Assembly (NCBI GenBank): GCA_947258795.1
Contig: CAMYJU010000007.1
Coordinates: 200,712 to 264,711, forward strand
DNA length: 64,000 nt
DNA from: an uncultured Gammaproteobacteria bacterium
Lineage (GTDB): Bacteria; Pseudomonadota; Gammaproteobacteria; DRJJ01
Direction of reading: 5' to 3'
Part shown: piece by piece, positions 10,431-18,942 of the stretch
Numbering within the stretch: position 1 is the first letter of the stretch
Layout: each line of letters starts with the position of its first letter
Notes under the pieces: generated by a model
Databases searched by the model: none
Seen by the model: the letters and a program-made list of their open reading frames with translations, nothing else
Told to the model about the DNA's origin: nothing
Made by a program: the position numbers and the translations under genes

Positions 10431-11164
10431 TGATTCATGGCCAGTGAGCCAATCAGCACGATATTACCCCGCATCAGCGGGTGCCTGCGAAAGTAGCGGT
10501 TTCTGAAAATTGACCGTTGTTTAACAATGCCGCCTTTGCACATGATGATGTTTTCAATCTGTATACCTGCCTGCGTCACTACCTTGGACAGGGTGTACGG
10601 GGTAAACCAGTAACGATGATCCGTGTTGATGCCTTCATAGCCCTTGCTGGCAAGTCTGTTGATGTCTTTCGAGAACGCGTTGGGAACCGTGATCACAACC
10701 CGGTCAATATTCTGGTGGTACTTGCTGTTTATTGCGGACAGGAAGCTGACCGGGTTGTTGATATGTTCCAGTACTTCAGGGATTAACAGGTAGTCCCATT
10801 TGCTGTTGTTGATGGTGTCACTATTATCTTCAATAATATCAAGCGCCTCAACATCCTCATAGCCAAGCGTTTCTTTCAGGAATTGTATGCCAGGTGTAGA
10901 GATGTCGACACCCAGGCAGCGGCCGCTGACATCACACAGGTGTTTATGCAGCCATTTATCATGCTTCAGTTTTTTCCTGATCATATCGTAGTCGTGATCG
11001 ACACAGCCCAGATGGATAAGCTGAAGGCCTGAGCAAATTTCCCTGAGTACATCAATACGCGACCGATAAAGCCAGTCCTGCTGTTCATAGTCAAAGCCAA
11101 TGCGATAGCCGTTGGAGAATTTCTCTCCATGCAGGTAGGGAAGGCCGTCGGACGAGATTCGCAT
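10409..11164 (-). CDS. class I SAM-dependent methyltransferase
   Basis: 251 residues. A Rossmann-type methyltransferase core is visible: a degenerate motif I (LIHLGCVDHDY in place of the usual D-x-G-x-G), an acidic second strand (CLGVDIS), then YLLIPEVLEHINNP, which matches the post-I ELEH region of glycan methyltransferases. It is probably a sugar or lipid-linked glycan methyltransferase of the polysaccharide locus. It lies 19 bases downstream of the glycosyltransferase gene on the same strand and is likely co-transcribed with it. Its C-terminus overlaps the end of the convergent O-antigen ligase gene. The methyl acceptor is unknown. Confidence 0.8.
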   Translation of the reverse strand: MRISSDGLPYLHGEKFSNGYRIGFDYEQQDWLYRSRIDVLREICSGLQLIHLGCVDHDYDMIRKKLKHDKWLHKHLCDVSGRCLGVDISTPGIQFLKETLGYEDVEALDIIEDNSDTINNSKWDYLLIPEVLEHINNPVSFLSAINSKYHQNIDRVVITVPNAFSKDINRLASKGYEGINTDHRYWFTPYTLSKVVTQAGIQIENIIMCKGGIVKQRSIFRNRYFRRHPLMRGNIVLIGSLAMNHQASSSC

Positions 11165-11183
11165 GGTTAAAACTCCCGGGCAG

Positions 11184-12287
11184 TCATGTTGCCTTGCTTT
11201 GCTTCAATTGCTGATAGACTGACAAATACTGGTTAACAATGGCTTTTTTACTAAAATTCTGTTGTACGGTTTTCAGGCCGTTGTCAGCCAGTACCAGTCG
11301 GTCCTGTGGTGTAGCTTGTAACAGATCGAGCAATTTGCCTGCTATGGATTTCGGGTCATCAATATCTGTTAACAGGCCGTTATTGCCGTCACGGATCAGT
11401 TCGGTACCACCTGCTGTATTGGTCGATATGACCGGGCAATGATGGGCCCAGGCCTCCAGAATGACATTTCCCAGTGGTTCATGCCTTGAAGGACAGACGA
11501 ACACATCGGCCATGTGATAGTAAGGCCCAACGTCGACCTGCCATCCTGCCCAGTGAACCCGTGTTTCTATGTCCAGGGTTTGTGCCTGTGAGTGTAGTGC
11601 GGCTTTCAGGTCCCCATCTCCGGCTATCAGTAAATGCACAGGTCTGTCCGAGATTTCAGCCGGTAGCCTGGAAAAGGCGTTGAGTAATGTGTCGAAGGCC
11701 TTGTTCGGATGCAGTCTTCCGACGCTACAGATCATCAGTGCATATGGTGGAATCTTATGCTCCTGCCGGATAGCCTGCATGCTTTGTTCATCCCGTTCAA
11801 GAACCGGGTCGACAAAATTGCCAATGTAAAACACCTTTTGATGCGGCAGCCCGTTCCTGACCAGGTAGTCTGTGATACCACGTGTATTTCCGATCCATGC
11901 ATGTGCATGGCGGTAACCCTTCAGGTTGTAATATCCACCCAGGCGTGCAATATGGATGGGGTCTGTGCCTGGTCGCAGATGCGTCAGTCGGGTTGCCCTG
12001 CCCATATAGGTCTGGACGATATCGGGTTGTTCCTGCTTGACCAGGCTGCTGATTTGCCAGCGGGAAACCAGGTCATAGACACTGCGCATGCTGATGTGTG
12101 TCTGGGTAATCCTGTTGCCCAGTGTGGTTGCGACCGGGCTAGCAGGCGGGTTTACAGCCTGTACAGGAGAGCCAGCCTCATGCAATGCAAGTATCAACCG
12201 TGTATAGAAGTTTTCGGCTCCACCCGGCCCTTTACTGCCTATTATATGGAGACTGGAGATTGCAGGTGAGTTCATGGGGCCAAACAC
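11184..12287 (-). CDS. glycosyltransferase family 4 (GT-B fold)
   Basis: 367 residues. The N-terminal half has the glycine-rich acceptor loop HIIGSKGPGGAENFYTRLI. The C-terminal half has the nucleotide-sugar signature: LLIAGDGDL, then VCPSRHEPLGNVILEAWAHHCPVI, with the E-x7-E pattern of GT4 enzymes. It probably adds a hexose to LPS core or O-antigen. A second start at 12275 (Met5) is equally possible. It is divergent from the GT2 gene starting at 12348, so both promoters lie in a gap of about 60 bases. The methyltransferase gene follows on the same strand. Confidence 0.88.
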   Translation of the reverse strand: MFGPMNSPAISSLHIIGSKGPGGAENFYTRLILALHEAGSPVQAVNPPASPVATTLGNRITQTHISMRSVYDLVSRWQISSLVKQEQPDIVQTYMGRATRLTHLRPGTDPIHIARLGGYYNLKGYRHAHAWIGNTRGITDYLVRNGLPHQKVFYIGNFVDPVLERDEQSMQAIRQEHKIPPYALMICSVGRLHPNKAFDTLLNAFSRLPAEISDRPVHLLIAGDGDLKAALHSQAQTLDIETRVHWAGWQVDVGPYYHMADVFVCPSRHEPLGNVILEAWAHHCPVISTNTAGGTELIRDGNNGLLTDIDDPKSIAGKLLDLLQATPQDRLVLADNGLKTVQQNFSKKAIVNQYLSVYQQLKQSKAT

Positions 12288-12347
12288 TGTACAATGTGAG
12301 TTGTGATTATGTCACAGTTGTTGCTATGAATCATGTCTGGAGGCGAA

Positions 12348-13154
12348 ATGGACAAGCTGTCTGTATTTGTAACAACCTATAATAATGAAAAGACCCTGGC
12401 CGGCTGTCTGGACAGTGTCAAGTGGGCGGATGAGATCGTGGTATTGGATTCATTCAGTACGGATGCGACGATGGAGATAGCGAAGCAGTTCGGTTGCCGG
12501 ACATTCCAGCACAGGTTCATGGGTTATGGTCCGCAGAAACAAATGGCGCTGGAGCATACCCGTCACGATTATGTGCTGCTACTGGATGCTGACGAACAGC
12601 TGTCCCCGGCCTTGCAGGACGAGATAAAGGCTTTACGTGAAAAAGGTTTTGACGCAGACGGCTACACCATGGCCAGGCAGGAACAGTTATTCTGGCGAAT
12701 GTGTTCGCCAAAAGTCAGGATGAATCACTTTCTCAGGCTGTTCAACAGGAACAAGGGAAAGGTCAGCGATATGCCTATCCATGCGGCGCCACAGGTCGAC
12801 GGTGTTATCAGGAGGCTGGGTGAGCCTTTCTATCACTTTGGCGAGACCAGTGTTCACGTCAAGGTTGAAAAAATCAATCATTATTCCAGCGGCCTGGTTG
12901 AAGACAAGGTCGCCAAAGGTAAAAAAAGCCGACCCTGGATACGGCTGGTGTTGTATCCTCCGTTCTTTTTCCTGCGTTCCTATCTGTTCAAGCGAAATTT
13001 TCTGAATGGCTGGGCAGGCTTTATTGCCTCTGTCACTATGACCTATTACAGCTTTCTGAAGTATGCCAAACTGTATGAATATGAACAGCGACAGAAATAT
13101 GGTGGTAGTTTATTGCCAAAGGGAGCTCCGCCTACGGACAGTACATGTCAATAG
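12348..13154 (+). CDS. glycosyltransferase family 2, LPS core type (WaaE/KdtX-like)
   Basis: 268 residues from the ATG at 12348. This start is chosen because a GGAGG ribosome site ends 4 bases before it; an upstream ATG at 12333 overlaps that site. The GT-A fold is clear: VFVTTYNNEKTLAGCLDSV at the N-terminus, then DEIVVLDSFSTD and LLLDADEQL, the DxD-like metal and nucleotide site. Length and motifs fit the WaaE/KdtX group, which adds glucose or another hexose to heptose in LPS inner core. A C-terminal hydrophobic, basic segment (PPFFFLRSYLFKR) suggests membrane association. The gene is isolated from the following AT-rich genes by 252 bases. Confidence 0.88.
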   Translation: MDKLSVFVTTYNNEKTLAGCLDSVKWADEIVVLDSFSTDATMEIAKQFGCRTFQHRFMGYGPQKQMALEHTRHDYVLLLDADEQLSPALQDEIKALREKGFDADGYTMARQEQLFWRMCSPKVRMNHFLRLFNRNKGKVSDMPIHAAPQVDGVIRRLGEPFYHFGETSVHVKVEKINHYSSGLVEDKVAKGKKSRPWIRLVLYPPFFFLRSYLFKRNFLNGWAGFIASVTMTYYSFLKYAKLYEYEQRQKYGGSLLPKGAPPTDSTCQ

Positions 13155-13406
13155 TTCAATTCTTATCTGATTGATACAAATACATATATAAGATCCTGGT
13201 AGATTGGAGGTGATATTCGGATTTAAACCATACTTGGCATAATCAGGTCAGAATTTGATTTTCAATTAGTCAGATTTTAAAGCAATATTAGTGCATATGT
13301 CAGGGAAAGCAGATTGTTTAAATGGGTCTTATTTAAAATTTGGCATTAATGGGTTTAAGCATGACTGTTTATTTTTAGAGGTATATCAAGAGTCTATTGC
13401 AATATA

Positions 13407-14366
13407 ATGAATGTTAAAAGTTTATTAAAGTATGTTTTGTTTGGGTTAAATAAAGGACTTTCATATGTTGATCGTCTTTTTTCGGTGGACAGGGATGAAA
13501 ATGCCCCGCCTCCACTGTTTATTGTAGGTGTGCCACGTTCAGGTACAACCTTGATGTATCAAATAATTACCCAGCAGTTTGAGGTTGGATATTTTTCGAC
13601 TGTCATGGGTTACCTTTATGGCATACCAAATATCCTGGCGAGAGTCTTACAGAGAGTTTTTACAGGTAAATCGAGTGATGAATTTGAGTCCAAATATGGG
13701 AATATAAAAGGATTTTCTTCACCTTCTGAGCACGCGGATTATTGGCGTCTATGGTTCGCTTATAATGATAAATATGGATTTCATGTTATTCCTGAAGAAA
13801 TTAGTCATAGGAATTATAATGGCTTAAGGCGAAGCCTTGACTCCATTTCAACCATATTGAGAAGACCGATGGTTTTTAAGTGCCTGTATCTGGATACAAT
13901 ACTTGGTGTTCTAGCCAAGGCTTTACCGGAGGCTAGATTTATAGTTGTTCGGCGTGATTTGTTGTTGACAAGCCAGTCGCTCTATCTGGGGCGTATGAGT
14001 CAAAAAGATCCAAGTAAATGGTGGTCAGTCAGGAGGCCTGAGTTTATAAAGTTATTATCATTACCAGTTTGGCAGCAAATTGTTGAGCAGGTATATCAAA
14101 CAGAAAAGTTAATTCTTGAGGATCTAGAAAAGTATGCTTCTGGGAGATATATAGTGTTAAACTACGAGGATATATGCGAACAACCTGTAGCCAGTATAAT
14201 GGTTCTGGAAGAATGGCTTGCGCCGATTGGTTACAAATCAAATCATAATTGTACTATGCCTGAAAGATTCACGGCTTCCAAGGATATGGTTTTGCCTGAA
14301 GAAACACTTTCTAAAATGAAAGATTATCTGAATAAACTAAAATCACAGGACCTGATTGATGAGTAG
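13407..14366 (+). CDS. sulfotransferase family protein (PAPS-dependent)
   Basis: 319 residues. Near the N-terminus lies the 5'-phosphosulfate-binding loop FIVGVPRSGTTLMYQ (PRSGTT at 43-48). A 3'-phosphate-binding segment follows in the middle (RFIVVRRDLLLTSQSL). Together these define the PAPS sulfotransferase superfamily (Sulfotransfer_1/3). The likely role is sulfation of an extracellular polysaccharide or lipid-linked sugar, given the neighbours. It overlaps the following membrane protein gene by 8 bases, which indicates translational coupling. Base composition is clearly more AT-rich than the genes at 5-13 kb, a sign of recent acquisition. The acceptor substrate is unknown. Confidence 0.85.
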   Translation: MNVKSLLKYVLFGLNKGLSYVDRLFSVDRDENAPPPLFIVGVPRSGTTLMYQIITQQFEVGYFSTVMGYLYGIPNILARVLQRVFTGKSSDEFESKYGNIKGFSSPSEHADYWRLWFAYNDKYGFHVIPEEISHRNYNGLRRSLDSISTILRRPMVFKCLYLDTILGVLAKALPEARFIVVRRDLLLTSQSLYLGRMSQKDPSKWWSVRRPEFIKLLSLPVWQQIVEQVYQTEKLILEDLEKYASGRYIVLNYEDICEQPVASIMVLEEWLAPIGYKSNHNCTMPERFTASKDMVLPEETLSKMKDYLNKLKSQDLIDE

Positions 14367-15204
14367 TCAAAATGACAAATCATCATCAATATGGAATAAA
14401 ATTAAATACTGGTTTGGATACTGCCTGTTTATTATTGCTATTATTTTTGGGGTAAGCAAAGCTCCGGTTGGGCTACTAGATATAAGGCCAATATGGCTAC
14501 TTTTTGCCGTACTAGTAGCTTTAACAATGTTTATGCTTCAGGGTATACAGGTACTGATTTTTCTAAGATATCATAATGTCAATACTAATATATTATATCC
14601 CGCCCTGTTTACAGCAAGAAAGGGAGTGTTGAATACCATACTACCGGCAAAATCTGGTACATTGATACTGCTTACAATGTTGACCAGAAATTATCAATTA
14701 AAATGGTATAATTTTGTAGTTTTTATCCTGGTGTCCAGCGTAGCTTCATTGATCATTAGCCTGGTTGGTTTGGTATGGCTGTTATTACCAATTGAATATA
14801 CATTTATATTTTTACTATTTGTAATATCAAGCGTTTACTATTCTTTACGTAAGGGATTATTTGCGTATTCAAGGTGTATGCCTTCATTGTTGCTAATTGC
14901 GTTAGGTTTGTTCATCGCTACAATCTTTTCTTTCTTTTGTATGTTACGAGGGCTTGGATTTCAGCTAAGTTTTGTTGAAATATCTTATTTTGCCATTGCC
15001 TTAAATGCCTTGGCTCAATTTTCAATTACACCGGGTAATGTTGGTGTTCGTGAAGTGGTAGTTGGTATGATGGCGCCATATCTTTCATTGCCCGTTTCAG
15101 TCGGAATTCTGGCCAGTGCAGGATTTTTCATAATAAGAATGCTGACATATTCAGTTATTCTAGTTTATCTGGAATGGCTTTCCAGGCGTAGACCAGAAAT
15201 CTGA
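14359..15204 (+). CDS. lysylphosphatidylglycerol synthase TM / UPF0104-type membrane protein
   Basis: 281 residues from the ATG at 14359. It is almost wholly hydrophobic with about seven or eight helices. The pattern, including ALNALAQFSITPGNVGVREVVVG near the C-terminus, matches the LPG_synthase_TM (PF03706) superfamily, whose members act as lipid flippases or are found in polysaccharide clusters. The soluble aminoacyl-transferase domain of MprF is absent. The start overlaps the end of the sulfotransferase gene (8 bases). It may move a lipid-linked sugar across the membrane; this is inference from context. The gene ends one base before the convergent FemAB-like gene. Confidence 0.75.
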   Translation: MSSQNDKSSSIWNKIKYWFGYCLFIIAIIFGVSKAPVGLLDIRPIWLLFAVLVALTMFMLQGIQVLIFLRYHNVNTNILYPALFTARKGVLNTILPAKSGTLILLTMLTRNYQLKWYNFVVFILVSSVASLIISLVGLVWLLLPIEYTFIFLLFVISSVYYSLRKGLFAYSRCMPSLLLIALGLFIATIFSFFCMLRGLGFQLSFVEISYFAIALNALAQFSITPGNVGVREVVVGMMAPYLSLPVSVGILASAGFFIIRMLTYSVILVYLEWLSRRRPEI

Positions 15205-15205
15205 T

Positions 15206-16162
15206 TTAACGAAAGTATTTGTTGAAATAACTATATAACAACATTGTCCCCTTGAATGCACCTGATGCCATCCTCTTGATTGGAATATCATAAGTCTTAT
15301 GATCTTTAGTTGTTCCACCCCATTTTTCTTTATAACGTACAAGTGTAGACTGGTTGGGTGGTGATGACATCAAGTTGAAGTATTTCATATTATTTTCCCT
15401 TGACCAGATAATTGATTCAAATAGCAATCTATCGGATACGCCATATTTTTTTAATGACTGGTCAATGGCGCCATGTAAATAATAGGCTGAGTCACCATGT
15501 AGTGCCACTACAATGAAACCTGCAATATTGTCATCCATTTTAGCTAGTAAGATACGGAGATTATTTGTTAATGTAGACAATTCTAGTAATGCATCAAAAT
15601 ACTTGGGGTTATAGCGTAAATTACCATAGTGACGATGTATGGTCTCCTTGAAAAGGCAGTAACAGATTTTACTATCGATAAGCGTTTTTGCTTCTTCAAG
15701 TTTTATATTGGATCGTAAGGATTTTTTTATATCTCGATTCAGCTTGGGGAATTGTTGATGATCCCAATTTCCTAGATCTACGATAGCGGTTTCAGGAGTG
15801 ATAATGCACCTATAATCAAGTTCGGTGTTATCACAAAAGCCACTTTGTTGTAGTCTTAATAGATCTAATCTGACCGGAAATGATGATTTCTTCAGTATCT
15901 TGATTATGTTATTATCAACTTTCGAATCGCCTACTATTCCGCCGACAGGAAATGCCATATAGCCTATCCGAAAAGGTCCTGCTTTGAATATGGTGATGGC
16001 AGTTCCTGTATTCGCATTTTTATTCCAGCCATAAACCGTCTGACAGTCAAATGCCTTGTTGAGAGTATTCTGCCAGCTCTCACTATTAAAAAAATTATTT
16101 TCAGAATCGCATAATTCACCCCAAAAGTGAGAAGGACTAGTTTCAAAATTAAATTCGTCCAT
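15206..16162 (-). CDS. FemAB / GNAT-like acyltransferase
   Basis: 318 residues. It resembles the GNAT_6/FemAB-like proteins common in exopolysaccharide clusters: WQNTLNKAF early on, AYYLHGAIDQSLKKYGVSDRL in the acetyl-CoA-fold part, then a MKYFNLMSSPP segment and a KEKWGG motif near the end, which is typical of this family. Substrates of the family include peptidoglycan stems and polysaccharides. Here an acyl or aminoacyl transfer to the surface glycan is plausible but unproven. It lies in an AT-rich minus-strand operon, 10 bases after the methyltransferase stop. Confidence 0.75.
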   Translation of the reverse strand: MDEFNFETSPSHFWGELCDSENNFFNSESWQNTLNKAFDCQTVYGWNKNANTGTAITIFKAGPFRIGYMAFPVGGIVGDSKVDNNIIKILKKSSFPVRLDLLRLQQSGFCDNTELDYRCIITPETAIVDLGNWDHQQFPKLNRDIKKSLRSNIKLEEAKTLIDSKICYCLFKETIHRHYGNLRYNPKYFDALLELSTLTNNLRILLAKMDDNIAGFIVVALHGDSAYYLHGAIDQSLKKYGVSDRLLFESIIWSRENNMKYFNLMSSPPNQSTLVRYKEKWGGTTKDHKTYDIPIKRMASGAFKGTMLLYSYFNKYFR

Positions 16163-16172
16163 TTATCTAGGG

Positions 16173-16904
16173 TTAAGGCTTTCGTAGTACAAATACAAAA
16201 CCTGGCGACATCCAGGTTAATGAATTTAATACAGGGTAAGGGAATAGTGAAATAATTTTCCACCACCATTTAGTTTTATGAAATATTTCAGGATTTTTCA
16301 GAATAAAGGGGACGGCATTGCATATTTCAAAGGAATTCAGCCAATTTTTTAATGTCCAGTAACTGACAGAATATGCATCCAAGACAGATTTAGATCCACA
16401 CATTCTCATTAAAGTGATCGAAAACTTTCTTGGTAACCAATGAACAAAGGGCCAAAAAACATGTGGTTCAATAGGAAAGATTAGGTTCGGGCCGGCAAAA
16501 TAGCAATACCCGCCTGGTTTTAATATACGATATATCTCAGATATAAGGAGCTTTGGATCTGGAACATGCTCATATACTTGATTGCATATAACTGTATCTA
16601 CACTATTATCCATACATGAAAGATGTTCAATCGACTCGGTCAAAAAACGCAGATTAGGATGTAGATTCTGAAACTCTTTCCATCGCTCCCATGACTCTGG
16701 ATCGATTCCCGTTATGGATGTTACATTAGGTGCGATTGCAGCGGCTATGCCACCGCTACCGCACCCAATATCTACCCATGTGGTATGTAATATTGGGGTG
16801 TTATTATAATGGGACAGGGTTTTGAGTATTACCTCCGCCTTTTTATCTCTGTCTTTTGATCCCCAGCGAGGGTCAGCTGATTGATTTGAGTTACTATTAG
16901 GCAT
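16173..16904 (-). CDS. class I SAM-dependent methyltransferase
   Basis: 243 residues. Motif I is intact (WVDIGCGSGGIAAAI), followed by the acidic residue of motif II (ITGIDPES), the NSVDTVICNQVYEHVPDP segment, and LKPGGYCYFAGPN after motif III. This is the Methyltransf_11/25 pattern. It is encoded 14 bases downstream of the GT4 gene and 10 bases upstream of the FemAB-like gene, so the three form one operon. It probably methylates a sugar of the glycan made by this locus. Confidence 0.87.
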   Translation of the reverse strand: MPNSNSNQSADPRWGSKDRDKKAEVILKTLSHYNNTPILHTTWVDIGCGSGGIAAAIAPNVTSITGIDPESWERWKEFQNLHPNLRFLTESIEHLSCMDNSVDTVICNQVYEHVPDPKLLISEIYRILKPGGYCYFAGPNLIFPIEPHVFWPFVHWLPRKFSITLMRMCGSKSVLDAYSVSYWTLKNWLNSFEICNAVPFILKNPEIFHKTKWWWKIISLFPYPVLNSLTWMSPGFVFVLRKP

Positions 16905-16918
16905 AATAGATTAAAATA

Positions 16919-18067
16919 TTAACGTCCATCTTCTTCAGATAAGATTATTTTCATAAAGTTATCAACAATATATTCTAATCTAAAAACATTAGCAACTTGG
17001 TCTAGTTTTGCTGAATAGCTGTCTGGATGCTCTAATAGAATCCTGCTTATTGCTTTTGAAAATGATTCTGCAGTAACCTGATTAGCGAGTATACCAATAT
17101 TATATTTATTAATTAAATAGGGTAAATCGCCTACCGGCATGCAAACTACCGGGCAGGCACATTTCATAGCGTCTGAGAATACTACTGGTATGCTTTCAAT
17201 CCTTGAAGGAATAAGCACATAATCTGCCCATTCGAAAAGTTTGGTGGCTTCCGCTTTATCTAGATAGCCTCTTATTGTTATGGGTCTGTTACTTAGGTTC
17301 TTGGCAGAGTTCCGTACAATATCGTTCATTGGTCCTCCGCCACAAATTTGTATCTCCTTAATATGTTGCCAATCCTCTTCTCTTAAAAGAATTAGGCTAT
17401 CCAGTAACAAATCTATACCTTTATTAGCATGCCACCGTCCCAAGTACGCCAGTCGGAATGGAGGGGATGTTGAGAGTTGTTTTCTTGAGGTGATGTTAAC
17501 TGCACGAGTGCTGGGTAAAAAGATACAGTCACGTTTTGTAATTGATTGAATCGTATCTCTCAATAAATAACCATCTGCAAAGTTAGATTGACTAGCCAAC
17601 AAAACATTTTTTAATATAGTTCTGATTATAGGGATTTTCCCCAAACTCCATATATCACTACCTAATGACCAAGTCGAGTATGGAATCTTAAATTTCCTAT
17701 ATCCTATATTTCTGGCCCAATATCCAGATGGTAAGGTCCACAGTGCAAAAATATGGTCTATATGAGTGTCCTCAAGTACTTGTTCAAGAGCTCTGGCGCC
17801 TGACTTCAGGGTTTTAAGTATTGAAAGCCAGTTCATTGGGTTATATGGCTTAAGCAAAGATAGGGGCAATTTGGGAACTTTAAATCGTACTATAGTTATA
17901 TTATTAGATATGGATTCTGGGTCGGTCGTATTATTACCCGGTGCAATGACAGTAACCTTCGTATGATTGGAAAGTTCCTTTGAAAAGTCTGCGACAAACG
18001 ATCCGGCTGCTTCACTCCCATCATTAGAGATTGGATAAGAAGTGGTGATGAGTACTATATGAGCCAT
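16919..18067 (-). CDS. glycosyltransferase family 4 (GT-B fold)
   Basis: 382 residues. The N-terminus reads HIVLITTSYPISNDGSEAAGSFVADF, typical of GT4 enzymes, and the C-terminal domain has RLAYLGRWHANKGIDLLLDS and YVLIPSRIESIPVVFSDAMKCACPVVCMPVGDL, with the E-x7-E-like nucleotide-sugar site partly degenerate. It probably transfers a hexose to a lipid-linked oligosaccharide. It is the first gene of an AT-rich three-gene minus-strand operon with the methyltransferase and FemAB-like genes. AT-rich codon choice (AAT, ATA, TTA) differs from the housekeeping genes in the window. Confidence 0.87.
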   Translation of the reverse strand: MAHIVLITTSYPISNDGSEAAGSFVADFSKELSNHTKVTVIAPGNNTTDPESISNNITIVRFKVPKLPLSLLKPYNPMNWLSILKTLKSGARALEQVLEDTHIDHIFALWTLPSGYWARNIGYRKFKIPYSTWSLGSDIWSLGKIPIIRTILKNVLLASQSNFADGYLLRDTIQSITKRDCIFLPSTRAVNITSRKQLSTSPPFRLAYLGRWHANKGIDLLLDSLILLREEDWQHIKEIQICGGGPMNDIVRNSAKNLSNRPITIRGYLDKAEATKLFEWADYVLIPSRIESIPVVFSDAMKCACPVVCMPVGDLPYLINKYNIGILANQVTAESFSKAISRILLEHPDSYSAKLDQVANVFRLEYIVDNFMKIILSEEDGR

Positions 18068-18214
18068 TACTCTGAAATTGAATGATTTTATTGAATTATG
18101 CTGTGACGTGTAGAATAAAATCTGTATTGTGTAGCATGCATTATATATATGAATTTCAGTCTACCATATAATTATCTACAATACATAACGTAGTCGTACT
18201 GGAAACAAAGAAGC

Positions 18215-18307
18215 ATGGAAGCTATTGAAATACTGGTAATATTATTCTTCTTATATATAGGAATACTAGAAAAACTAGCACGTCCTTTGTTGTCATTGAT
18301 AGGATAA
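18215..18307 (+). CDS. possible single-span membrane microprotein (30 residues)
   Basis: An ATG at 18215 opens a 30-codon frame ending with TAA. The peptide starts MEAIEILVILFFLYIGILE and goes on with a basic, proline-containing tail (KLARPLLSLIG), so it would form one membrane helix with a charged flank. A GGAAAC or AAGAAG stretch lies just upstream as a weak ribosome site. Such composition can arise by chance in AT-rich DNA, so this is a low-confidence call. Confidence 0.25.
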   Translation: MEAIEILVILFFLYIGILEKLARPLLSLIG

Positions 18308-18466
18308 AATATTTAAATCACTCCATAAAACAATGATAAATGAATGTGGACGTGATGGTGAAATGCCAGGTAAAGAGATATCCGTATCTAAGCACACTAT
18401 AATATAATTATTCGTGAACAATATTTTTGGATAATCAAGCACCCTAATATAAATTCATAGAGATGA

Positions 18467-18494
18467 GCCGGAGACAGTAGCAGGTGTCTCCGGC
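18467..18494. terminator. strong hairpin, possible terminator
   Basis: GCCGGAGACA pairs perfectly with TGTCTCCGGC over ten bases, with an 8-base loop. It sits 14 bases beyond the stop of the minus-strand small periplasmic protein gene. No T-run follows on either strand, so it may act as a 3' stabilising structure rather than an intrinsic terminator. Confidence 0.5.
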
Positions 18495-18508
18495 CTATAA
18501 ATATTTGC

Positions 18509-18769
18509 CTATGGAATTTCACTCCATTCTTCAGGTTGCCAATCATGAATTTCGTCAGTCTGGCTGACGTTTTTCCTGACTGGCTGGGAAATCACTTCAT
18601 GTTCGACTGTATCGGCCTCGAACTCATAAGCGGCAAATTCGGCTACCTCATCTGATTGCAAAAACTGGGTGGCATCGGGTGTCTGGCCTTGTTGTACTTC
18701 AGCCATGGCAGTACCTGTCAGAATGAAAAATGAAATAGCGGTTGTCACAGCAGTTAGTTTTACGTTCAT
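18509..18769 (-). CDS. small secreted protein of unknown function
   Basis: 86 residues from the ATG at 18769, preceded by AAGGATAA; a longer frame from 18823 lacks sense before the signal peptide. The N-terminus MNVKLTAVTTAISFFILTG ends in an AMA-type signal peptidase I site, so the mature protein is about 62 residues. The mature part is acidic (many Glu and Asp), rich in Gln, Val and Trp, and has no cysteine. I recognise no family. It lies 173 bases downstream of the Ser/Thr kinase gene on the same strand, so it could belong to that transcription unit or have its own promoter. Confidence 0.65.
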   Translation of the reverse strand: MNVKLTAVTTAISFFILTGTAMAEVQQGQTPDATQFLQSDEVAEFAAYEFEADTVEHEVISQPVRKNVSQTDEIHDWQPEEWSEIP

Positions 18770-18942
18770 GGCAATTATCCTTAAATAAAGTATTGTCAGT
18801 GTATCCCTGGTCAACATCTCCATTGACGTATATCTTTGACCATATCTAAGGAAAAGAATTCGGCATATTCACATCGGGGCTGTGAATAAGTGACGAATCA
18901 AAAACTATATATTAAATAAGGGGAAGTGTGGTCAGGGAGCCG

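Larger units (their letters stand above)
18068..18508. other. AT-rich intergenic region with a possible 30-residue membrane peptide
   Basis: 441 bases between the polysaccharide operon and the small periplasmic protein gene. The right end holds a strong hairpin (18467-18494). On the plus strand, 18215-18307 could encode a 30-residue single-span peptide, listed separately. Otherwise I see AT-rich sequence that must contain the promoter of the minus-strand GT4 operon. Confidence 0.5.

Noticed and set aside
13297-13407. 36-codon frame upstream of the sulfotransferase gene
   Set aside because: No ribosome site and composition consistent with chance in AT-rich DNA.
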